Positions 16,720 to 26,009 of a stretch of DNA of 64,000 nt are shown one piece after another. The notes beneath the pieces are model-generated. The model made no database searches. It was not told the origin of the DNA and saw only the letters and a list, made by a program, of their open reading frames with translations. Source of the stretch: Nitrospirota bacterium (GTDB lineage Bacteria; Nitrospirota; Leptospirillia; Leptospirillales; Leptospirillaceae); the NCBI GenBank assembly GCA_021801345.1, contig JAJYYA010000065.1:42892-106891 (forward strand), read 5' to 3'. Position 1 is the stretch's first letter. Every line of letters begins with the position of its first letter. A program made the translations under genes and the position numbers.

Positions 16720-18153
16720 CTAGTGATGGGAGGCGTCCTTCGTGGCGAGGGACGGGTCAAGCCCGACGTCTTCCATGGCACGGGCAAGCTCTCCCGTCAG
16801 AAGGTCCCGGATCTCCGACATGCGGGCAGATGTGTCCCCCTCGAATCGGAGAACGAGCGCCGGCTGGGTGTTCGATGCCCGGATGAGCCCCCATCCGTCG
16901 AGGAACTCCACCCGGATCCCGTCGATCGGATTGATTTCGAGGGATCGTCCGAGAAGGCGGGCCTTGAGAGATTCGATGACGGCGAACTTCTTTTCGTCGG
17001 GACATTCTCTTCGAAGTTCCGGTGTGGAGAAGGTTTGGGGAAGTCCCGAGAGAAGCTCCGAGAGCGACCGCCCCGTACGGGCGAGAAGCGCCATGAGACG
17101 GGCCCCCGCATAGAGGGCGTCGTCATAGCCGTAATAGTCGTCGGCAAAAAAGATATGGCCGCTCATCTCGCCGGCCAGAGGGGCTCCGGTCTCCCGCATC
17201 CGGGCCTTGATGAGGGAGTGGCCGGCCTTGTACATGTCGGGAATCCCCCCAAGGGCTCTGATTCGGTCGTAGAGAAATCGGGAGGCCTTGACCTCCGAGA
17301 TGATGCGGCTTCCCGGACGACGCTTTAAAAGATCTTCGGCAAAAAGGACCATGAGCTGGTCGCCAAAAAGGATACGCCCGGTTCCGTCGCAGGCGCCGAT
17401 GCGGTCGGAGTCCCCGTCGAAGGCCAGCCCCAGATCGGCCTTTTTTTCGATCACGGCCCGGGTAAGGCTGGCCAGGTTTTCGGGGACGGTGGGGTCGGGA
17501 TGGTGGTTGGGAAAGCGGCCGTCGGGCTCTTCGAACAGGTAGTCCGCCTCCACACCCAGTGCGCGGTAAAGGTCTCGAACGACAAGTCCTGCCGTGGCAT
17601 TGCCGCAGTCGACGACGACGCGAAGAGGGCGTCCTTCAAAGAGGGGCAGTGTCCCGAGGCCGGCTGCGACCTCCCGGATGTAGCGCTCCCGAACCGGCTC
17701 GGCCCGTTTTGTGCCGCGGGGCCCGGAAAAGGGTGGGGGAGGAGTCCTGTCGAATTCCAGCGCCCGGTCGCGGACCGTGGCGATATCCTCCCCGTAGATC
17801 GTCTCCCGCCCGATTGCCATCTTGATGCCGTTGTCGGGGGAGGGGTTATGGCTTGCCGTGACCATGACGCCGCCCGAGACGGGGAGTGAGAAGAGGGCAT
17901 AGTAGAGAAGGGGCGTCGGAACCACCCCCACATCGAGGAGGGAGATCCCGCGGGAGAGAAGGGTCTCCGCAAGGGTTGCGGCGATACGCGGAGAGGTGAG
18001 GCGCACGTCCTGCCCCAAGGCGATCGTTGTGGCCCCCCGTTCGTGAAGGAGGGATGCGAGGGCCAGGCCGATGGCCCGGACGGAGGAGTCTGTAAGATCG
18101 GTCTCAGCCCGCCCCCGGATATCGTATTCGCGAAAGATGCCGGGATTGATCAC
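16720..18153 (-). CDS. manB: Phosphomannomutase/phosphoglucomutase
   Basis: 477 residues. The alpha-D-phosphohexomutase features are in order: FREYDIRG at the N-terminus, TASHNP with the phosphorylated Ser (~100), the metal loop DGDSDRIG, a sugar-binding EMSGH loop and the phosphate-binding loop LVLRFEGDT near the C-terminus. It converts mannose-6-P to mannose-1-P (or glucose equivalents). GTG 18153 overlaps the stop of the ManC gene (GTGA), so the two make a GDP-mannose module for polysaccharide or LPS synthesis. Confidence 0.92.
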   Translation of the reverse strand: MINPGIFREYDIRGRAETDLTDSSVRAIGLALASLLHERGATTIALGQDVRLTSPRIAATLAETLLSRGISLLDVGVVPTPLLYYALFSLPVSGGVMVTASHNPSPDNGIKMAIGRETIYGEDIATVRDRALEFDRTPPPPFSGPRGTKRAEPVRERYIREVAAGLGTLPLFEGRPLRVVVDCGNATAGLVVRDLYRALGVEADYLFEEPDGRFPNHHPDPTVPENLASLTRAVIEKKADLGLAFDGDSDRIGACDGTGRILFGDQLMVLFAEDLLKRRPGSRIISEVKASRFLYDRIRALGGIPDMYKAGHSLIKARMRETGAPLAGEMSGHIFFADDYYGYDDALYAGARLMALLARTGRSLSELLSGLPQTFSTPELRRECPDEKKFAVIESLKARLLGRSLEINPIDGIRVEFLDGWGLIRASNTQPALVLRFEGDTSARMSEIRDLLTGELARAMEDVGLDPSLATKDASHH

Positions 18154-19634
18154 GAGCCCTTGCTCCGGAGAGGGGGGCTGTCGAGTCCGGGAGCCTCCTC
18201 CATGCGCCGGTAGTCGTCCTGAAAGCGGATGATATCGTCCTCCTCGAGATACTCCCCGTTTTGGACCTCGATCACGATCAGGGGGACCTTGCCGGGGTTT
18301 TCGATGCGGTGGCGGGTGGACTTGGGGATATCGATGCTCTGGTTCGTGTGGAGAAAGATCTCTTCCTCTCCCAGTGTGACGCGGGCCGTTCCGGCGATCA
18401 CGACCCAGTGCTCGGATCGGTGGAGGTGCATCTGGAGAGAGAGGCGGGCCTGGGGGTTCACCGTCACGCTCTTGATCTTGTACATCGGTCCCTGATCGAG
18501 AATCGTGTAGGATCCCCAGGGCCGGTGAGTCGTCCGGTGCTCCAATGCCTCGACGGCGTTTCTCTCCCGGAGGCGGGAGACGACCTCCCGGACCTTCTGT
18601 GCCTGGTCCTTGGCGCAGATCAATGTGGCGTCGTCGGTGTCGACGACGATCATGTCCTTGAGGCCGATGGTGGCGATCACCCGCTTGTCCGCCTGGACGA
18701 TCGTGTTGTCGGAGTCGATGACGAGGGCGTTGCCGCGGACGACGTTCCCTCGGGAATCTTTCGGGGCGATGTCGTCGAGGGCCGACCAGGATCCCACGTC
18801 CTTCCAGTCGATGGGGCCTGAGAGGGACCAGACCCGGGAGGAGAGCTCCATGAGCCCGTAGTCGATGGAGACGGAGGAGGCGGTGCGGTAGAAGTGGTCG
18901 AGCTCCCTGCGCTCTCCGGATGTTCCCAGCGCCTCTTTGAGGGGCTGGAGGGAGGCGAAAAGAGTCGGCTGGAAACGTTCCAGCTCTTCGAAGAAGACCT
19001 TGACCGAAAAGACAAACATCCCAGAGTTCCAGTGGTGGTTCTTTCCCTCGACAAATCGGCGGGCGGTCTCGATATCGGGCTTCTCGACGAACCGGGCGAC
19101 CTTCGCCGCCGCAAAAAGTCCGGTCGAGAAGGCGGGCAGAGCCTCCCCCAGTTCAAGATATCCGAAGCCCGTTTCGGGACGGTGGGGGGGGATGCCGAAG
19201 GTCAGAAGGACCTTTTCGGTCTGGGCGATCTGGGCGGCATGCTGAAGAAGCGCCAGGAAGTGGTCCTGGGGAGAGATCAGGTGGTCGGAGGCCATGACCG
19301 AGACCACGGCGTCGGGATCCTCCTTTTCGACGGCAAGGGAGGCAACAGCGATGGCCGGCAGAGTGTTGAGGGAGCGGGGCTCCACGATCAGTCTGGGATG
19401 TCGTCCCTGGCCACCGTTCATGGACTGGAGGATCCGACGCGTTTCGGAGGCGTGGGCGGTCCCGACCACGAGGGCGATCCGCTCTTCGGGAATCAGCGGA
19501 AGGATGCGGTCGATCGTCCGGGAGAGCAGGGATCCCTCCTTCTCGAAGGAGAGAAACTGCTTCGGAAAAAGCTCCCGGCTCATGGGCCAGAAGCGGGTGC
19601 CGGAACCTCCGGCCATGACAAGGCTGTAAAGCAT
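18150..19634 (-). CDS. manC: Bifunctional mannose-1-P guanylyltransferase / mannose-6-P isomerase
   Basis: 494 residues. Residues ~1-285 are the nucleotidyltransferase with AGGSGTRFWPMSRELFPKQF (GTP/metal site) and VEKP. Residues ~340-480 are the type II isomerase cupin with QMHLHRSEHWVVI and GTARVTLGE. This is the AlgA/XanB/ManC bifunctional form: it isomerises fructose-6-P to mannose-6-P and makes GDP-mannose from mannose-1-P. It is upstream of, and translationally coupled to, the mutase. No other exopolysaccharide genes are in the window. Confidence 0.93.
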   Translation of the reverse strand: MLYSLVMAGGSGTRFWPMSRELFPKQFLSFEKEGSLLSRTIDRILPLIPEERIALVVGTAHASETRRILQSMNGGQGRHPRLIVEPRSLNTLPAIAVASLAVEKEDPDAVVSVMASDHLISPQDHFLALLQHAAQIAQTEKVLLTFGIPPHRPETGFGYLELGEALPAFSTGLFAAAKVARFVEKPDIETARRFVEGKNHHWNSGMFVFSVKVFFEELERFQPTLFASLQPLKEALGTSGERRELDHFYRTASSVSIDYGLMELSSRVWSLSGPIDWKDVGSWSALDDIAPKDSRGNVVRGNALVIDSDNTIVQADKRVIATIGLKDMIVVDTDDATLICAKDQAQKVREVVSRLRERNAVEALEHRTTHRPWGSYTILDQGPMYKIKSVTVNPQARLSLQMHLHRSEHWVVIAGTARVTLGEEEIFLHTNQSIDIPKSTRHRIENPGKVPLIVIEVQNGEYLEEDDIIRFQDDYRRMEEAPGLDSPPLRSKGS

Positions 19635-19732
19635 TTTCGATCCTTTCTCGCTGTCCCGGCCGTAAGAGGCAGAAATCGTTCAGATGGGCCTATTATGCCC
19701 TTTTTTTTGCGTCAAAGACAAGAACGCTTCGG

Positions 19733-22700
19733 TCAGGGCGTTTTATCAAAAGGGCGGAGAAGGGCCTCCCGGGAGAGGGTCAGGCGGGTCCGGAGCGCCA
19801 GGGCAAACTGGCGCATCGCCTCGGAGTCGAACTGATGGAAGAAGTTTCCGAAGAGGACAAAAAAGAGTCGACGGCCGGGGCGGGTGTCGATGGCGAGGGA
19901 GAGGGCGCTGCGCAAGGGGGAGTCTGAGAACGTCCCGTCGGCGGAAGAGAGGAATGCGGCGAGCGAGGAGACGAAAGAGATCCCGCCGGCCTCTGCGCCG
20001 AGGAGCGCCTCGACGAGGGGGGAGGGAGGATCCGTTCTGAGGTCGGAGGCCCCGGGGATCCTTCCCCGGACCTCCCAAAGGCCAAGGGATCCGGGGGCCC
20101 TGTCTTTGAGAAAGCAGGCACCGGCCATTCCGGAGAGGGCGACGATCCTGTCGAGAGTCTCTCCGGGAATGTCCTCCGAAGACGACGCGGCAAGGGCCGC
20201 TTCGAGGTAGGATGTGCGCATTTCGGCTTGGGCGTGTACCTCGGTTGAGACGTGGATTTCGATGCGCCTGTCGGCGGTGTCGAGGAGGATGCGTCTCTCC
20301 CGGTCGTAGATGAGAGACCTCTTGAGGTGCGAGGAAAGGAGGCGGCGGTAAAGGGAGGTCGCCTCGATCAACAGTTCGCTCGAGACGCCGGTGAGAAAGT
20401 GGATCTGTCCGATATGGCGCGACAATTCGACGAGAGCCTCCCGGCTGGTCTCCGGGGAGAGAACCTGCTCGAGATACTGCTGTTGCTTCTCTGCGAGATG
20501 ATGGACCTCCCGGGGGGAGAGGCGGGAGAGGACCTTCCCGGCCTCCGGGTTTTGGGGGAGGCTGCGGTAGAACTCGTCGACGAAGCTTTTGATGCTGTCC
20601 TTGATCAGGGGGGCCTGCTTTTGGAGAAGTCTCCGGGCCTCTCCGCCAAACTCGGCCTCCTCCCGGGAGATCTCTGCGCCCTCTTTCGTCAGGATCTCTC
20701 GGGCCGTTCCCCACCAGCGCTCCCTGTCGGTTTTATGCTCCTTGAGCCTCCCCAACACCGTGTCGGCCGCCCTGATAAGATCGTCGGGCGTCGATCCGTC
20801 TTCCGGATAAAAGGCGACTCCCATGGAGAGTCCTACGCGAATCGTGGCCTCGTCGCCCACGGTAAAGGGGGAGGTCAGGGCCTGGTGGATTCTCTGGAGG
20901 AGGGCGGCGAAGGCGGGGCTTGTCCCCCCTTCGGGAAGGTCCTCCACGACGATGACGAATTCGTCCCCTCCCAGCCGTGCGGCCAGATCGTGATGGCGCA
21001 GGGATCCAGACAGTCTCCGGGCCAGCTCCCGCAGGAGCTGGTCCCCCGCCTGGTGCCCCCAGGTGTCGTTTACGGGCTTGAAGTCGTCGAGGTCGATCAT
21101 GCCGACGGCAAAGGGGATCCCGGTCCGCCTCTCCCGGGAGAGCAGGGCTTCAAGGTGCTCTCCAAGGGCGGTCCGGTTGGCCAGCCCCGTGAGTGGATCG
21201 TGGTGGGAGAGATAGGCGAGCCTGTCGTTCTGGTCTCGGAGCTCCCGGATGTCGGTGACGTCGTTCTGAACGCCCACGAAATGGGTGATCCGTCCCCCCT
21301 TGTCGCGAAGTGGGGAGATCGAAAGAAGGTTCCAGAAGGGGGTCCCGTCCTTTTTGTAGTTGAGGATCTGACCCCGGAACCTCGTTCCCTTTTCGAGGGC
21401 CTGCCGGATCTCCCTGACCGTTTTTCGGTCGGTCTCCGGTCCCTGCAGGATCCGGCAGTTCTTTCCGGCCAGGTCTGTCGCCCCATACCCCGTCAGTTGC
21501 TCGAATGTGCTGTTTGTATAGAGGATCCTCCCGTCGGGGTCGCTGATGGCGACTCCCTCTTCGAGGGATCGGAGGGCGTTGGCAAAAAGACGCTGCTCCT
21601 CCTGAGCCTGTCTGCGTGATGTGATGTCTGCGGCCGTCCAGAGGATCGTGCGCTCCTCCCCGGAGAAGGGCACCCCGGAGAGTTCGATCCATCGGAGGGA
21701 TCCTCCGGAGGTCCTAGCGCATTCGAGGGCCGGGGATTTTTTGCCCTCCTGGATTCTTTTCTCGGCCTCCATGATCCTGCTTGCCGACTCCTCCTCGAAG
21801 AGGTCTGCGAGGAGGCGGCCGGCGATCCCGGTCTCTCCCAGAAGCTCCTGCATCCGGGCGTTGGCCGTCCGGATGCGCCCCTCTTCGGTCAGGAGAATCC
21901 CGATGGCGGGTGAGGAAAAAATCGCCTCGTTCTGGGCGCTGATGCGGCGCCTGTCCTCGGCCAGGTCGATCCGGTCGAGCCCCCGCGAGAGATTTTTGGC
22001 AAGCTCTTCAAGGATCCCGCAAAGCTCGGGATCGAAGGCGTCTTCCTCCTCGTGGTAGACCGTCAGGACCGCATAGACCTTCCCCCGGCGAAAAATCGGA
22101 AGGGTCATGTTCGAGGAGAGGCAAAAGCGCGCGGCAACCTCTCGCCAGGGAGCGAGCGGCCCCGTAAATGAGGGCTGCACGATCGTCCGGCCCTCCCGGA
22201 AGGTGACGGCCGAGGAGGCCTTGCCGGAAGGCGTGGAGGGGTCGACCGAGAGGCGAAGGCCCTCGAGGTAGTCTGTCCGGCCGAAGCGGGCAAGGTATCG
22301 GAAGATGCCGTCCTCTCCGGGGCGGCCGATCCAGGCGAGGGGGAGACGGCCCTCCTCGACCGCCATCCGGCATATCTCTCCGAACAGGATCCCTTCGTCC
22401 TCCGACTCCGCCATGGCCTCTCCGGCTTTGGCCAGCAGGCTGTTGAAGTTTGAAAGCCGCTGAAGATGGCGAATTTTCTGGTGGCGCAGCCGGCTGTCGC
22501 GGAGGGTGACGACAAGGAGCGGGTCGGTCTCCTCGGGAAGGGTCAGGAGGTGTCGGGAGAGATCGCAGAAGAGACCTTCCCCCTCGGCGGTCCTAAGCGG
22601 GATATCGAAAAGCTCTCCCGCCGCCTCCCCCGCCCCTCCTTCCCAAAGGTGGGGGAGCCGCTCGAAGATCTCCTCCAAGGCTCGCCCGTCGAGCTGATCG

Positions 22701-23776
22701 GTCCCCGAGTATCCCAGCATCCGGGCGATCGTTCCGTTCGACTTGCGAATCCGGCCGTCCTGAAGAAGGAGAATTCCCGCGTCGGTCCAGTCGATGAGGG
22801 CCTCGACAAGCGCGGCATGCGCTCTCTCCTTCCGGAGGACGTCGATGCGCTCGATCCCCCGGGCGATCGTCCGGGCGATCTCTTCGAGAAGGCGCGCCAG
22901 AGGGGGATCGACCGGCCTCGGTTCTCCGTGGCCGAGGGCGAGGACCCCCCAGACCTTGCCCTCGATAAGGATGGGAAGTGTGGAGAGGGAGCGGAGACCA
23001 TAGCGTTCGGCCCGGTCTTTCCAGGGGGCCTCCCATGTGACGTCGGCCAGCGGGGTATTGAACGCGGCGCGTCCTTCCCGAAAGCAGGTTCCCGTGGGCC
23101 CCTGCCCCTGAGGCTGCGAGGGGTCGAGGAGGATGCGGGAGCCCTCCAGAAATCCGGTCCGGCCGGCTGAGGCCACGAATTCGAAGAGTCCCGTTTCGTT
23201 GGGACGGCAGATAGTGGCGAGGAGGATCTCTTCGGCCTCGTCCGTGCAGATCCGGCAGAGAGCATTCAAGAACTCGCGGGTGGAGTGGGCTGTAAAGGCC
23301 CGCAGGGTGATCTCGCTCCGGATGGCCTCGTAGCGGGAGAGTCGTTCGAGTTTGTCGATCGCCTCCCGGCGCCGGGAGATATCCCGGACGAAATGAACGA
23401 GGCGGGGCCCTTCGGATGCGTCGATCCTCCGGACCGAAATCTCGACGGGAAAGAGCGATCCGTCGGTTTTTTTGTGAAGGGTTTCGAAGAGGCGGGTCCC
23501 TCCCGGAGGAAGGGAAAGATTTTTTTCAATCTCCCTTTTGACTTCGGGGGCATCCCATTCCCCGTTTACGTCGGAGAGGGTCGTCTCGGAAAGGGCCGAC
23601 GGCAAAATGCCGTGCATCCGGGCAAAGACGGCGTTGGCCGCAAGGAGTCGTCCCGCTCCGTCGGTGATGTAGAGGCCGTCGGTGGCGAGTTCGAGCATGG
23701 AGGCCATTCCCGAAGAAAGTTCGGGGGAGGGCGACTCTCCAGGCAGTCTGTTTTCTGGCGTTCCGTCGGTCTTCAC
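19733..23776 (-). CDS. PAS-GAF-PAS-GAF-PAS-LOV-GGDEF-globin-GAF multidomain diguanylate cyclase
   Basis: 1347 residues, numbered from GTG 23776 (GAGAGG upstream; the frame is open to 23917 but the extra residues are low complexity). Approximate order: PAS 24-140; GAF 150-310; PAS 320-430; GAF 445-605; PAS 620-725; LOV-type PAS 735-845 with GKNCRILQG (Cys ~774) and the later Asn/Gln flavin residues (NYKKDGTPFWN, FVGVQNDVT); GGDEF 850-1015 with intact GGDEF and an RxxD inhibitory site (RHHD) five residues before it; globin-sensor-like domain ~1045-1160 with a likely proximal His ~1126 (GQIHFLTGVS); and a C-terminal GAF-like region. It should make c-di-GMP in response to light, gas or redox cues. 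No transmembrane segment. Confidence 0.85.
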   Translation of the reverse strand: MKTDGTPENRLPGESPSPELSSGMASMLELATDGLYITDGAGRLLAANAVFARMHGILPSALSETTLSDVNGEWDAPEVKREIEKNLSLPPGGTRLFETLHKKTDGSLFPVEISVRRIDASEGPRLVHFVRDISRRREAIDKLERLSRYEAIRSEITLRAFTAHSTREFLNALCRICTDEAEEILLATICRPNETGLFEFVASAGRTGFLEGSRILLDPSQPQGQGPTGTCFREGRAAFNTPLADVTWEAPWKDRAERYGLRSLSTLPILIEGKVWGVLALGHGEPRPVDPPLARLLEEIARTIARGIERIDVLRKERAHAALVEALIDWTDAGILLLQDGRIRKSNGTIARMLGYSGTDQLDGRALEEIFERLPHLWEGGAGEAAGELFDIPLRTAEGEGLFCDLSRHLLTLPEETDPLLVVTLRDSRLRHQKIRHLQRLSNFNSLLAKAGEAMAESEDEGILFGEICRMAVEEGRLPLAWIGRPGEDGIFRYLARFGRTDYLEGLRLSVDPSTPSGKASSAVTFREGRTIVQPSFTGPLAPWREVAARFCLSSNMTLPIFRRGKVYAVLTVYHEEEDAFDPELCGILEELAKNLSRGLDRIDLAEDRRRISAQNEAIFSSPAIGILLTEEGRIRTANARMQELLGETGIAGRLLADLFEEESASRIMEAEKRIQEGKKSPALECARTSGGSLRWIELSGVPFSGEERTILWTAADITSRRQAQEEQRLFANALRSLEEGVAISDPDGRILYTNSTFEQLTGYGATDLAGKNCRILQGPETDRKTVREIRQALEKGTRFRGQILNYKKDGTPFWNLLSISPLRDKGGRITHFVGVQNDVTDIRELRDQNDRLAYLSHHDPLTGLANRTALGEHLEALLSRERRTGIPFAVGMIDLDDFKPVNDTWGHQAGDQLLRELARRLSGSLRHHDLAARLGGDEFVIVVEDLPEGGTSPAFAALLQRIHQALTSPFTVGDEATIRVGLSMGVAFYPEDGSTPDDLIRAADTVLGRLKEHKTDRERWWGTAREILTKEGAEISREEAEFGGEARRLLQKQAPLIKDSIKSFVDEFYRSLPQNPEAGKVLSRLSPREVHHLAEKQQQYLEQVLSPETSREALVELSRHIGQIHFLTGVSSELLIEATSLYRRLLSSHLKRSLIYDRERRILLDTADRRIEIHVSTEVHAQAEMRTSYLEAALAASSSEDIPGETLDRIVALSGMAGACFLKDRAPGSLGLWEVRGRIPGASDLRTDPPSPLVEALLGAEAGGISFVSSLAAFLSSADGTFSDSPLRSALSLAIDTRPGRRLFFVLFGNFFHQFDSEAMRQFALALRTRLTLSREALLRPFDKTP

Positions 23777-23979
23777 GCGACGGCACCTCTCAGGAGGGAG
23801 TGACGAGCCGGACCCCCTATGGGGCCGGCGTCCGGGAGGGAGTCGAAAGGGGCAGACCCAGGGAGACCGTCTCCCCGGCCGACCGTTCTTCTCTGCTCTT
23901 TGAAAAAAGAATAACACAGGCTTAATGGGCCGGTAAACGGATCCCGGAAGGAACAGGACAACACGTCTTGTGTTTGTGA

Positions 23980-24735
23980 TTATTTGTGTTTTTTGTTCCC
24001 CGAAAAACGGATAAGGCTGTCCCCCATGCGGGGAGGCAGGAGGGCCAAGATGCGGACGAGGAGAACCATCGGCAGGGGAAACTCGATTCTGGGAGCATTT
24101 TTTTGAAGGCCCCGGACGATGCGCCGGGCCGCGTCGTCGGCGGAAAGCACGAAGGGCATGGCATAGGGATTTTTACGGGTCATCTCCGTCGCGACGAATC
24201 CCGGGTTGACGAGCGAGACGCCGATCCCGTCGGGCTCGAGCAGAAGTCGAAGGGAGTCGGTCCAGGCCGAAAGAGCGGCCTTCGAGGCGCAGTATGCGCC
24301 TGCCTCCGGAAGACCCCGGTATCCGGCGAGACTTCCGAGGATGGCGACCTGTCCCCGCCCCTCCCGGCGCATTGCGGAGAGAAACGGGGCGACGGTGTTC
24401 ATGACCCCCAGCACATTGGTCGAAAAGATCTCCTCCATGGCCTCCCGGGAGTTGCCGTCTCCCTCTCCGCGGATGCCGGCGTTGGCGACGATCAGAGTGG
24501 GGGGAGGCCCCTCTTTTAGGAGGGTCCGGGCGAGCTCGTCCATTGCCGGGCGATCTCTGACGTCGACCTCGTGGAGACGGGGCGTGGCGCCCCGGGAGAG
24601 GATCTTTTCTGCCAGGGTCTCGAGCCGGTCCCGTCTCCTGGCGACGAGGTGGAGTGTTGTTCCGGGGGAGGCAAGGCGGATCGAGAGGGCCTCTCCCACT
24701 CCCGAAGAGGCGCCGGTGAGAAGAATGACGGAGAT
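23980..24735 (-). CDS. Short-chain dehydrogenase/reductase, probable ATC start
   Basis: 251 residues if started at ATC 24735. The classical SDR motifs are all present: TGASSGVGEA (NAD(P)-binding), NAG in VANAGIRG, the catalytic Ser (GSLAG), YCASK (Tyr-x-x-x-Lys) and NPGFVATEM. Substrate unknown. The only ATG/GTG/TTG in frame (GTG 24699) lies after the TGASSG motif and would remove the cofactor site, and an in-frame TAG lies 33 bases upstream of ATC 24735. AAGGA is 6 bases before this ATC. It is divergent from the Era gene. Confidence 0.8.
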   Translation of the reverse strand: MSVILLTGASSGVGEALSIRLASPGTTLHLVARRRDRLETLAEKILSRGATPRLHEVDVRDRPAMDELARTLLKEGPPPTLIVANAGIRGEGDGNSREAMEEIFSTNVLGVMNTVAPFLSAMRREGRGQVAILGSLAGYRGLPEAGAYCASKAALSAWTDSLRLLLEPDGIGVSLVNPGFVATEMTRKNPYAMPFVLSADDAARRIVRGLQKNAPRIEFPLPMVLLVRILALLPPRMGDSLIRFSGNKKHK

Positions 24736-24959
24736 GGGGAGTCCTTTCCTGCAAGGGGGCCGGGGCTAAAGAAGTCGTTTCGGCCGCATGGTGTGCGACG
24801 ATGGGACAAGTCTCCGGGGGCGATTCTATCAGGAAAGGACTGCGGGTTCCTATGCGCAGGGAATGGAAATGCCGCCTCTCTTCGGGTACTCTTAGACCGG
24901 AAGGACACGCGTTCATTTCGCGATGCGGGATCGACAACAATCGGAACCAGGGGAGCCGG

Positions 24960-25976
24960 ATGGCAAAGAAAGCGGGAAAAAAAGGACGATCGGGGTTGAC
25001 CATGGCCGAAGAGCTCGACGCCGTCGGCAGGGAGTCGGAAAAGCCCACCGGCCGGGCCGGCCTCGTCGCCGTCGTGGGACTTCCCAACGCAGGCAAGTCG
25101 ACCTTGGTCAATGCCCTGGTGGGAGAGAAGGTTTCGGCGGTAAGCGCGACCCCTCAGACGACCCGGACCCTGATTCGAGGGATCCTGACCGAGACGCGCG
25201 GGCAGATGATCTTTCTCGACACTCCCGGATTTCACCAGTCGGGCCCTCTCTTAAACCAGCAAATGGGAGAGAGTCTTGCGACAGCGCTTTCCGAGGCCCA
25301 CGTCATCCTCTGGGTCGTAGATATCACGTCGAAAAAACGTGACCGCGACTGGGCCCGCTTTCTCGAACTCATCCGGCCGGCCCGGGAGGGGAGCGGTCTC
25401 CCCACCCCTCCTCTGGTGGTCGCCCTGACCAAGATCGACCGCCTCGGACCGACCAACATGATTCCGGTCCTTCTCGAGTTTTCCCGGGAGATGGAGCGAA
25501 ACCGGATCGTGGGAGAGATCGTGCCCCTGTCGGGACTCAAGGAGACCAACCTCGAGGCCCTTCAAGACATCCTCTTCCGGGACCTTCCGCAGGGTGAGCC
25601 CCTCTTCGACCCGGAATGGTACACCTCCCAGACGGTGCGGGAGATGGTCCGGGAGATCGTTCAGGAAAAAATCTTCTCCCTGCTTTACGAAGAGGTCCCC
25701 CACCAGTGCGCCGTGGCGATCGAGGAGTTCCTCGAGCCGGAGGGGGAGGAAAAGACCACCCGCATCGAAGGTTCGATCCTCGTGGAGCGGGAGTCCCAGA
25801 AGGGGATCGTGGTGGGCGCCCGGGGGGAGACGATCCGGACGATCAGCCAGCGGGCGCGGGAGGAGATCGAGCGCCTGACCGGCACCCCGGTCTACCTCCG
25901 GCTTGTCGTCCGGGTCGTTCCGGACTGGCGGGATCGTCCCGCGGTTCTGCGGGAGCTTGGGTACCTGCCCTCATGA
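24960..25976 (+). CDS. era: GTPase Era
   Basis: 338 residues. GTPase motifs: GLPNAGKST (G1), TPQTTR (G2), DTPGFH (G3), TKID (G4); then the C-terminal KH domain (ERESQKGIVVGARGETIRTI) that binds the 3' end of 16S rRNA. The N-terminal ~20 residues are a basic Lys-rich extension (MAKKAGKKGRSG). Start ATG 24960 with AGGGGAG upstream. Era assembles the 30S subunit. RecO follows 33 bases downstream, an order seen in many bacteria. Confidence 0.95.
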   Translation: MAKKAGKKGRSGLTMAEELDAVGRESEKPTGRAGLVAVVGLPNAGKSTLVNALVGEKVSAVSATPQTTRTLIRGILTETRGQMIFLDTPGFHQSGPLLNQQMGESLATALSEAHVILWVVDITSKKRDRDWARFLELIRPAREGSGLPTPPLVVALTKIDRLGPTNMIPVLLEFSREMERNRIVGEIVPLSGLKETNLEALQDILFRDLPQGEPLFDPEWYTSQTVREMVREIVQEKIFSLLYEEVPHQCAVAIEEFLEPEGEEKTTRIEGSILVERESQKGIVVGARGETIRTISQRAREEIERLTGTPVYLRLVVRVVPDWRDRPAVLRELGYLPS

Positions 25977-26009
25977 GGATCTCCCGGCTTTTCCACTCTT
26001 CCCGGGACC

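Noticed and set aside
15261..16720. Insertion sequence containing the Rpn gene
   Set aside because: No terminal inverted repeats or target duplication, and Rpn proteins often stand alone.
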